Made by a program: the position numbers and the translations under genes. DNA of 30,144 nucleotides from an uncultured Bacteroidales bacterium (GTDB lineage: Bacteria; Bacteroidota; Bacteroidia; Bacteroidales; Muribaculaceae): contig CASBHZ010000035.1 of assembly GCA_949123685.1 (NCBI GenBank), positions 1-30,144 on the forward strand. Reading direction: 5' to 3'. The notes below the pieces were generated by a model. That model searched no databases and had not been told where the DNA came from. It saw only the letters and a program-made list of their open reading frames with translations. Positions 1-8,400 of this stretch are shown here, one piece after another (positions within the stretch are counted from its first letter, which is position 1; the number at the start of each line of letters is the position of its first letter).

Positions 1-781
1 TATCAGTCTCATATTCATTGTCAGATTTAAATGGATTCTTTTTAAATTCATCTGTCGCAATATCTACCAAATAGTAGGCGGCTGAAATTGCCAGAGGCAT
101 CCATCCTCCTGATAAAGAGGCAAAACCTATGCCGATATCCAGTAGATATTTCCCGTAAATTGAGGGATCTCTGCCACCCTCGGTGTATAAATAGTCATAT
201 AATTTATAGCTGCTGTTTAATATACTTAAGATTCCGCATCCTCTTGCAATCTTAGTGCTGATATTGAGGAATGTGCCCAGGGTTTTGCCCATCTGTGCCG
301 GTGGAGCGGCAAATTTAATCAACTCGTTCTGAACGCCGAGCGAGATGCCTAACCCTCCTGCAATCTTGGTTGCGTCATCAGGGTCTATTGGAGGAGGATC
401 TATGTGTTTCGTTATTCGAACAACTGTAATGGTGAATTCACCATTTTCATTAATGTGATCTTTAAGGGTGACTGATATGAAAGCCTCTCCTGTAGCTTTA
501 TCAGTAAGTACCGGACACCCTGGCCAGTATTTTGCAGCGTATTTTTCCCCTTCCTTTTTATCTCGGAATAGCCCTGTTGGGTCGGAATAGTTTATAGGGT
601 CGCCGGCGCAGAATGTGTATGGGGAGACGTCGGGGGTGTTGAAGACTGCGAGCACTCCGCCCTGGATGTCGTGTAGATATACGTGGAGCGCCGAGTCCAT
701 AGCGGTGAAGAACCCGTTGTCGACATGCACGCGCTCCGCGCTGACGTGATGGCGTATGGTTGAATTATTTTGAATAGGCAT
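1..781 (-). CDS. Headless RHS tip cassette (orphan copy of the rhs-B C-terminus), cut by window edge
   Basis: An open frame of about 260 codons begins at an ATG (779-781), just after an in-frame TAA, and is still open at base 1. It opens with MPIQNNSTIRHHVSAER, then joins sequence homologous to the end of rhs-B: VHVDNGFFTA, DIQGGVLAV, then directly FNTPDVSPYTFCAGDPINYSDPTGLF and the tip. Relative to rhs-B it lacks 71 codons in frame (rhs-B bases 3072-3284), which hold the core motif WFGGKEF and the NARWLNP segment. The part after the DPTGL boundary is kept, with hydrophobic segments and many substitutions in its last 95 residues. It has no signal peptide. It is best read as a silent or orphan tip cassette; a separately translated small protein is possible. 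A matching immunity gene probably lies beyond the left edge, by analogy with rhs-B. Confidence 0.7.
   Translation of the reverse strand, partial: MPIQNNSTIRHHVSAERVHVDNGFFTAMDSALHVYLHDIQGGVLAVFNTPDVSPYTFCAGDPINYSDPTGLFRDKKEGEKYAAKYWPGCPVLTDKATGEAFISVTLKDHINENGEFTITVVRITKHIDPPPIDPDDATKIAGGLGISLGVQNELIKFAAPPAQMGKTLGTFLNISTKIARGCGILSILNSSYKLYDYLYTEGGRDPSIYGKYLLDIGIGFASLSGGWMPLAISAAYYLVDIATDEFKKNPFKSDNEYETD
297..586. repeat. 290-bp block identical to 2724-3013
   Basis: Reading both copies side by side, every base of this block matches 2724-3013. The stretches on either side carry many substitutions and one 3-bp length difference. The block encodes the region just after the DPTGL boundary, not the distal tip. 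Perfect identity inside diverged flanks points to recent recombination or gene conversion between the two copies. Confidence 0.85.
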
Positions 782-860
782 TTCTCTGTCTACGACGTTT
801 TCTTAGATATTTCCTGATTATGTGGTAATTTTAAACCTAATCTTCTCATGTGTAAAGTCA

Positions 861-1358
861 TCATAGTTTCAATGACTTATTTCTATTTACTCTCCTTTGT
901 GATTTCCTATACACTTTGGAATACAGTAGGATGAACGGCAACATTAAAATATATGGTGCAATAGCATATATAGTCATCATCGCAGCTTCGACATATTTAG
1001 ACAGAATAGTCACTTTTGATATAATTGTGTGTATGTGGTAGTCGACGTTGTTGCCTATGGATATTTCTGCATAAAAGATGATACTATATGCAAGCGAAAT
1101 ATACATCGTATGGCTGAATTTTAGCAATATTGCCTTGTCGATGTTAAATTTATAACAAAGCCATGTGAACAGTGCAAAAAGAAGGGAAAGCTGTATAAAA
1201 GTCGTTGCCCACAATAATCCGATTACCTCAATGCTATCCACCCCAGAAATATAGCAGAACATTATGGCGCAGAAAGTATACGAGAGAATAAAAATTACGC
1301 ACGTGGCAATAAGATTTAGATATATCCAAGTGCCTTTATATGTGTTGATTGTTTTCAT
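861..1358 (-). CDS. Four-helix membrane protein, candidate orphan immunity protein (paralogue of the gene at 1387-1914)
   Basis: This 165-aa protein begins MKTINTYKGTWIYLNLIATC and has about four hydrophobic segments (near residues 10-38, 45-65, 82-100 and 125-148), followed by a basic tail (YRKSQRRVNRNKS). I do not recognise the family. It is a clear paralogue of its upstream neighbour: both share WIY-NLIA-CVIFI at the start, LCYKFNIDKAILL in the middle and LPFILLYSK-YRKS-RR at the end, and a 43-bp stretch is identical in DNA. It lies 28 bp downstream of that gene in an RHS toxin island. Toxins that attack membranes are usually neutralised by membrane immunity proteins, so an orphan immunity role is the leading inference, without direct proof. 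Confidence 0.7.
   Translation of the reverse strand: MKTINTYKGTWIYLNLIATCVIFILSYTFCAIMFCYISGVDSIEVIGLLWATTFIQLSLLFALFTWLCYKFNIDKAILLKFSHTMYISLAYSIIFYAEISIGNNVDYHIHTIISKVTILSKYVEAAMMTIYAIAPYILMLPFILLYSKVYRKSQRRVNRNKSLKL
1123..1165. repeat. 43-bp exact repeat shared with 1679-1721
   Basis: The sequence agcaatattgccttgtcgat and the 23 bases after it are identical here and at 1679-1721. Both copies lie at the same place in the two paralogous membrane-protein genes and encode the LCYKFNIDKAILL segment. This shows recent duplication, or exchange, of the pair. Confidence 0.9.
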
Positions 1359-1386
1359 TGCAATCTTTGTTGATGTGAATGCCTTG

Positions 1387-1914
1387 TCAGAGAAATAAAC
1401 CTTGGTGATCGTCCGTCTCTGTGTTCCTTGCCCTTTCTCGGTCTTTTCTCCTCCGAGATTTCCTATACATTTTTGAATATAGTAAAATGAATGGTAACAT
1501 TATAATGTAAGGTAGAATGGAATAGAAAATAACAGACATGTATTCCGAATAGAGATACTTAAGATTAAATCCAGACACGATGCTGTTTGTATAAAAGTCA
1601 GCATTGGAGCCGATATTCATTTCCGTGTAAAAAATGAAGCCGAATGCAAACGAGATAATTATTGAGTGGTTGAATCTCAGCAATATTGCCTTGTCGATGT
1701 TAAATTTATAACAAAGCCATGCGAACAGGGAGAAGATTAGCGCAAATTGCATCAGGGTGGCTCTCCACAGAATGGCGATATTTAAATCTCCTTCAAAAGT
1801 TATTATATAGCCAAATATAATGGTGCAGAAAGTGTACGTGAAAATGAAAATCACGCACATGGCAATTAGATTCCGATATATCCACATGCCATTGGATGTA
1901 TTAATCGCTTTCAT
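1387..1914 (-). CDS. Four-helix membrane protein, candidate orphan immunity protein
   Basis: I place the start at ATG 1912-1914 (MKAINTSNGMWIY), giving 175 aa, because this matches the start of the paralogue at 861-1358; the frame itself is open 12 codons further upstream (MIFLENILNYLQ). There are about four hydrophobic segments and a basic, charged tail (YRKSRRRKDRERARNTETDD). The family is not recognised. Its first 14 bases overlap, in another frame, the stop of a broken reading frame that looks like the end of a lost toxin tip. That is the same layout as the intact toxin and immunity pairs in this island. I infer an immunity gene retained after its toxin was displaced. Confidence 0.72.
   Translation of the reverse strand: MKAINTSNGMWIYRNLIAMCVIFIFTYTFCTIIFGYIITFEGDLNIAILWRATLMQFALIFSLFAWLCYKFNIDKAILLRFNHSIIISFAFGFIFYTEMNIGSNADFYTNSIVSGFNLKYLYSEYMSVIFYSILPYIIMLPFILLYSKMYRKSRRRKDRERARNTETDDHQGLFL
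1679..1721. repeat. 43-bp exact repeat shared with 1123-1165
   Basis: Second member of the exact 43-bp pair, in the equivalent position of the upstream paralogous membrane-protein gene. Confidence 0.9.
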
Positions 1915-2022
1915 CTGGAGATAGTTTAATATGTTTTCTAAAAAAATCACTCAAGTCATCAACAAACGATGTAATTCTATGAACATCATTTTAATAACAG
2001 TGGTTAGATTTTTATCGCACCA
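1901..2022 (-). pseudogene. Possible relic of a displaced RHS toxin tip (3' end only)
   Basis: A frame running 1990 to 1901 encodes 29 residues starting NDVHRITSFVDDLSDFF and ending KLSPDESD plus TAA; it looks protein-like and ends 14 bp inside the next gene. Directly upstream, another frame reads WCDKNLTTVIK. One extra A in the run near 1991 would join the two into TTVIKNDVHRITSF. The relic fills nearly all the space between the rhs-B immunity gene (stop at 2032) and the membrane gene starting at 1914. Intact toxin tips here overlap their immunity gene by 17-29 bp, so the geometry fits a tip remnant left behind after replacement. It is short, so chance cannot be excluded. Confidence 0.42.
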
Positions 2023-2027
2023 TTACT

Positions 2028-2061
2028 AATATTAATCCGAAAATAATATTAATCCGAAAAT
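2028..2061. repeat. 17-bp tandem duplication at the end of the rhs-B immunity gene
   Basis: The unit aatattaatccgaaaat occurs twice in a row (2028-2044 and 2045-2061). Because 17 is not a multiple of three, the duplication sets the C-terminus of the gene at 2032-2424: with two copies the protein ends GLILFSD, with one copy it would read GLILVMVR and stop 14 bp further on. Confidence 0.9.
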
Positions 2062-2424
2062 TGCAACTAATATAGATGTTTTAAGCAGCATAATCAGACT
2101 GTACCATCTGCAGACTTTTAGACGATACAATTGATTATTATAAATTATTTTTAAATATCTTTTGCCCCGATAAAAGTATATGGAATAAAGAGTAAACGAA
2201 ATTAGCATAGTCGCTATTCCGATGGAATAGACACCTACTTTAGTTAAGGTAATGCCGTTGATATCGAATATAAAAAACATCAGAATAATATAAGGTACTT
2301 TGGATGAAGAAACGGTTAGAACCGAATAGATGCATGACCATCTATGGCTTTCTCCATTTTTATAATTTACCCAATATTGATGGTAGAATACACTATTAAT
2401 GAAGTGCTTCATATATTTCATCAT
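2032..2424 (-). CDS. Small membrane protein, candidate immunity protein of rhs-B
   Basis: The protein of about 126-130 aa starts at one of three in-frame ATGs (2424, 2421 or 2412), all inside the last codons of rhs-B, so the two genes overlap by 17-29 bp and are probably translationally coupled. The frame is open further upstream, but that part lies deep in rhs-B. About three hydrophobic helices can be seen (SSSKVPYIILMFFIFDI, GVYSIGIATMLISFTLYSIY, LLKTSILVAIFGLILF) with a basic loop between the second and third. The family is not recognised. Its place immediately after a toxin tip, the overlap, and the hydrophobic character of that tip make an inner-membrane immunity role the best inference. 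Confidence 0.68.
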   Translation of the reverse strand: MMKYMKHFINSVFYHQYWVNYKNGESHRWSCIYSVLTVSSSKVPYIILMFFIFDINGITLTKVGVYSIGIATMLISFTLYSIYFYRGKRYLKIIYNNQLYRLKVCRWYSLIMLLKTSILVAIFGLILFSD

Positions 2425-5400
2425 CTTTTTTATCAGTCTCATATTCATTGTCAGATTTAAATGGATTCTTTTTAAATTCATCTGTTGCAATATCAACAAA
2501 ATAGTAGGCGGCTGAAATAGTCAGAGGTATCCATCCTCCTGATAAAGAGGCAGCACCTATGACGATATCCAGTAGATATTTCGCGTAAATTGAGGAATCT
2601 CTTCCACCCTCGATGTAATAGCCATAAAGCTTACAGCCGCTGTTTAATATACTTAAGATTCCGCATCCTCTTGCAATATTAGTGCTGATATTGTAGAATG
2701 CGCCCAGAGTTTTGCCTATCTGCGCCGGTGGAGCGGCAAATTTAATCAACTCGTTCTGAACGCCGAGCGAGATGCCTAACCCTCCTGCAATCTTGGTTGC
2801 GTCATCAGGGTCTATTGGAGGAGGATCTATGTGTTTCGTTATTCGAACAACTGTAATGGTGAATTCACCATTTTCATTAATGTGATCTTTAAGGGTGACT
2901 GATATGAAAGCCTCTCCTGTAGCTTTATCAGTAAGTACCGGACACCCTGGCCAGTATTTTGCAGCGTATTTTTCCCCTTCCTTTTTATCTCGGAATAGCC
3001 CTGTTGGGTCGGAGTAGTTTATAGGGTCGCCGGCGCAGAAGGTGTAGGGGGAGACATCGGGGGTGTTGAAGGCGAGCTGGTCGGGAGTGGTGAACATCGC
3101 CAGCGCGGGGTTGAGCCAGCGGGCGTTGAAGTCGTAGAGGTTCACCCCCGACTCGGCAGTGAACTCCTTGCCTCCGAACCACCGGCGGTTGACGTCCACC
3201 TCAGACAACGTTTCCGACGAATGTGGCATTCCGTATGGGTAAGTCTCCACAATCTGCTCCATCTGTGACCCCGCTGTATTGTAGACTGCGAGCACTCCGC
3301 CCTGGATGTCGCGGAGATATACATGCAGCACCGAGTCCGCAGCGGTGAAGAACCCGTTGTCGACATGCACGCGCTCAAGTACGCCATCGCAAAGTTCGAA
3401 TGCTCCGCAATAGTCGCGCCGGGTGTCGTTCTCTGGAATAATCTGCGCCAGTTTTGTACCGTCGGCAGAATAAAGGAAGTCAATTTCCCCGTCAGCGGTC
3501 GTGACTTTTACCGGTCGGTTGCACGAATCATATTGAATATCCTCGATGTCCCGGCTCATGTCGCGTGTCTGGTTGCCGTTGGCATCATACCCGAAGTCAC
3601 CGTTCTCCCAAATCCCCTCCGGTATGTCGAGAGAATTCTCGAGCAACACAGTCCCCGCCTCCTCGGTCATGGAGGTGAGCTGATTGCCGGAAAAGGAGAG
3701 GGAAACATTGTCAATCTCCCCGTAAGTGTTGGTAGCTATTAAACCATTGCGTGAAATTTGTGTTATGTTGCTGTTCAGGTCGTAGTCGTAAGAAGTAGAG
3801 AAGTCTGTGGAAGTCAGAGCTGTGCCGTTTCTGCGAGTGAATGCGGCGGAAGACAATCTTCCCAAGGCATCGTACTCATAACTATAGATGTTTCTAGACT
3901 TGAATATTCGCTTATTCCGGATAACTATTTGATTTATTGAGCGCAGGGTTATCTTGCCCGAATAAGAAGGATTCGCGCCGTCAGCGTAATCATAATTCTG
4001 AATAAGTCCCGTGCGTCCGATTTGTGTGGTCCATCCGTGGCAGTCGTATTCGAAATATGTCGTGTTGGCAGGGATGGAGTCAACGATGACGCGTCCCAGC
4101 GCATCAAACGCCATTCGATGAAGTGTCTGCGCCGGACCGCCGTCGAACGACGCCGTTGCAGAGGTCAGCCTTCCGAACGCATCGTAAGCGTTGGAAGTCA
4201 TCACGGAATGCGAAGTGCCGTCAGGCATGAGCAGGATCTGCTTCTCCGAAAGTTTCATACCCGCCATAGAATACGTGAAATCGCGCGTAAGGATGTCGCC
4301 ACGGTGAGTCAGCTCCACAGAGCGGACGAGCCTCTCCTCATCATCGTAATAGTTGACGCAGGGCAATAGCTTGGAGACACCACCCTTCCCAGAGACCGCA
4401 GACAGCGTCGCGGTCAGCAGACCTTTCGGTGACGTCAGCGCCCCGACCGGAGCCGCGCAGTGAGAAGCCACAGCCGCAAATGGAGAGCCCGCGTCCCCCG
4501 ATAAGAAATAATAGCCGTCGTAATACCCCGCCGTCAGCACCTGCGCGTTCTCGGGCAGCGACAGCGAACCGCCACCGACAGCATACCCCGAGACCGCAGT
4601 GCCCGTCAGCGACCCAGAAGTAGCCGTAGTCGAAGCAGACAGCGAGCAGACAGGCGGCTCAAGGTCGTCGGAGCCGATGTCAAAGACATCCCCGTTCTCA
4701 GACGCGCAAGTGCCCGCCAGCACCTCGCGACCCAGAGCATCGCGCAACACAAAAGACATAGTGCCATCCACCGACTGATTTCCGTCGCGAGACAAGACAA
4801 GTCGGTTGTCCGCGTCATATGCATACCTCACCGGCTCGCACCCCGGCATCTTGCTCATGCGCAAACGGCGCTTCCTGTCGTAACTACGGATAAATGCATA
4901 GTCGCGGATAAGGTTGGTCGAGACATACCCCGTCGTGCCCCCTGCTTGCGATGAGAGTTCAGGAGGAATAACGATCAGTGGATTGCCCCAGGCGTCGCAT
5001 ACCGTATAGGTGTCAGCAAACTCACCGTCAGATAGAACCTTCCGGCTGAGCACCTGCCTCCCCAGACAATCGGTAAACACCATCGAGACACGCCTGTCGC
5101 CGTCTTCGCGTCGCACACAGTCCAGTTCGCCGTCTGCATAGATGCCTGCCAGACTGAGTCTCGAACCGTTCCACTTCCAGCGTTTTACCTTGCGCTCGGT
5201 CACCGTCGTAGAACTGCATGTCTCCCATGCTTTGGCGGGATGCTCCGCATAACCCGTGCCCCCTAACGTCACCGACAGTGGCGTTTTTGACACCTCCCGC
5301 GGATACACGCTGAGGCTAACCGCCTCAGCATCGTGGTAAGTGGCAATAGCCGCCTCCTCCCTTTTCGTAAGCTTAGTAAACAGCTGCGGCAGATCCGAGG

Positions 5401-8400
5401 CTGTGGTTTCTGAGAACGGCAACCAGTTCTCCGTGACACGCCCCAAGGCATCATATACGCAAACCGAGACATTATCCTGACCATCACCGCCATATCCCTC
5501 CCTGATTACTGCAGATTCAAGACCGAAGCCATCATAATGTTTCGCGACAGAAGCCGCGTTGCCAGGAGTAGCAGACTTGCCATAATCCGTGGTCCGTATT
5601 TTATTAGCACCATGTATGCCGCCGTCCTGCCTCTCCTGATACAGAAGATACTCGATATCTTGCACAATGTTGCCCGCAGAATTGCGGACCTCGCTCAACC
5701 GTTGCCCCGAATACACGACCCCCATCGACTTGCCAGAAGGGTATGAAATGCCTGTGCATCCCACCAGCGGCACATGCTCATACTCGTGTCGCAGCGTGGA
5801 ACTGGATGTCTGTCCGGAGTCCGGAGCGGAACCGCCGACAGATGCGTCGCTCTCGATGTACGCCGTAAGTTCATCGCCCGAATATCCCCACTCATACGAC
5901 TTCTTCGGTTTGCCGGTCTGTGTGACGGTCGTTGGCAAACCATGCTGAGAATAAGAAAGGACATCAAGGCGATCCAGCATTCCACCGGCATCATTGATAT
6001 CGGCACCCACCAGAGTCTTTATAGACGAAAGCCGCGTGAGCGAGCGCGAACCGCACTGGAAACCGGCATAAGAGAAAGCGCGGGTCAGGGTGTCGCAACG
6101 GTCCAGCACCCACATCTCGCGCACCGGAAGCGAGCGCAGACCGCGGGAAGCTATTTCCTTGTCGGCCTGTGCCAGCGACATGTCCATAATCGCCGTGTGA
6201 TGCTGCAGTTCATGCCCGCCTTCTCGCACGGTGGTGCCCGTCTGGCAGAAAAAAGAAGCCATGGTTCTGAACTCGCTGGAGTTCCATGGATTATAGGTAT
6301 TCGACGGTTTGATGACGAAGTCCCCGATATCCTTGCGCTTGATTATGAATGTGTCAGTAGGTATTACCTGTCCCAAAGTCTTTCTCGTATAGTGCAAGCG
6401 CGTGGTGCGCACCCTTGACTCACCGTCAGGGAAATGGCGTGTCACGGCGATGGAGTCGAGCACCCGTACCTGCGCATCCACATAGACGTTGAAGCTGTTG
6501 ACATCCTGCATCGTCTGCAGGTCATCTTTCACAAGTCCGTAGATATTTTTGACCTGACGCACATTCGGTTCCTGAAAGAAATCCACCATGCGGCTTGTGG
6601 AGTCAACGGTGAAATAGAACCGTTCCTCGGTCTTGACCGCCTCATAAGCGCTGCCATTGTGGCGGAATGTGGTGAGGCGACGGAGTTCCGGTGCGCCTCC
6701 GATCCTCTCGCGGTGGTAAGTCTGCACGGATGAAGACCCGAACAACTTATGGCGTAAAGAATTGCCATATATAGGGAAAAATTTAATGGAAAGCGAACGG
6801 TCGGTGTGAGCCAAAGACGGTGTCCCCGAAGACTGGAGTACGTTGTCATTACGGAGTTTGCATCGCGACAGGTCATACTCATAGCGAGACAGCAGCGGCA
6901 CGTCTATGCCCGTACCCGAGACCGACTCGTCGACGCTGCCGTAGAGAATTCGAGCCGACTCCAGAGGTGCTCCCGGACGGCGACAACCGAACATCAACGT
7001 TGCCGTAGTGTCGTAGACCGGCTCGTAAGTAGGCAGAGAACCGTTGCCCGGCGTGTACCACTTCATCCCCGAGAGCGCGGTGAAGTCAGAGAGCGTTAGC
7101 CACTCAAGTTTCATGTCGCACTGTGGCTCAGAATACGAAAACTCCCGCTTTATGACGCGCCCGGTGGAAAGATCCTTCGCGCTTATAGACTTTATGCGCA
7201 CACCGATGGTCGCCACAGAATCACCGGCCTGGACCGTAGACGGCTCATAGACATAATCGGTGATTACGCCACCAGCAGAAGTGTGTCTCGTCATCGCCCC
7301 CGCAGCGATGTACATCGGCTTGGATGCCCGACGTGGATTCAGCTTCACCAATACCTCGTCAATCACGCTTAAGGATCTTGAAGAGTCTGAAGACGGCGCG
7401 TTCGGATAACCGAACACGTCGCCATATTCCGAGACTCTGTCATCTTGATAAAGAAACTCATGCGAATCCACAAGTTTGCCTTCGTCGTCTTTGACTGTGA
7501 ATGACGTAAGCTTGCGTCTCGGCATCCGGTTTTCATATCCCTCGGTTTTGAAAGATACGCACCTTATGGTATTGCCGTCGGAATTAGAAAGCGTGAAACC
7601 GGCGAGGTAGACCTCCTGCCGTCCATTGTAAGCCGTAGATGAATAAGAGAAATCCACCGACCCGGTGCGCGAAGTAATACTCAGAGGGATGCGCCGGTCG
7701 GCATATACGGCCACCGCCTTCGAAAAACCGGAATTCAGGATAGACTCAGTCAACCACTGGATACCGAGCTTCTGGCCACCGTCGTCGCGCACCGACACGG
7801 CGTAAGCCGGTCGGTCGAGCGAGCGCGTAAGAGACGGCATTACGCTGTACGAGATGTCAATCTGGTCCGCGCTCTCCGGTGTGACGATGCGGCTGAGATG
7901 CCAGGCACTCACGGCTGTGAAACCGGGATGCGAAGGGATGCCCGCCTGGATATACTGCGACGAATAGCTATGCTGCGTATGCTCGCGCTCGCAAAACTCA
8001 TACTTAGTGCCGTCGGGCGTGGTGATTCTGAAATCGTAGACGCCCTCCGACTTCTTCCCGATAAGTTCGATAATATTGGGCGAAGATGGCAGATGGAGCA
8101 CTTTGCCGTTCATGATAATGAATTCACCTGAGGCACCGGGCAGCCGGTAAGAATAGCGGTCGACCGAAGCATCCTTCTGCCAGCGTGCCAGGTCGCGGAC
8201 ATAGTCTACATCGGCATCTTTCTTCTCGCGCAGTTCAAACTCCATCATCTCGTCGGGTAATCCCACAATGCGCCGGGTCACCACCCCGAGACCTTCGAAA
8301 CTCCAGCCCAGACCGAGCCAGCCGGGCCTTTCGTCGGTGTGGAACGCCCCTAAACGGAAGCTTAGTCCAAGCGACATCGTGTGCGCCCCGACCTGCCACT

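Noticed and set aside
790..864. A 24-codon frame (MMTLHMRRLGLKLPHNQE...) starting in the stop of the membrane-protein gene at 861.
   Set aside because: It is short, has no homologue I recognise and could arise by chance; it may be debris between modules, but I do not call it a gene.
1359..1386. A second relic tip between the two four-helix genes (frame FSDKAFTSTKIA leading into the start).
   Set aside because: The gap is only 28 bp and the frame continues into the downstream gene and antisense of nothing clear, so there is too little to separate a relic from chance.
5774..6418. A 214-codon open frame on the plus strand opposite rhs-B, and many others like it.
   Set aside because: They lie wholly antisense to a well-supported coding frame in GC-rich DNA, with Arg/His/Ser-rich composition typical of shadow frames.
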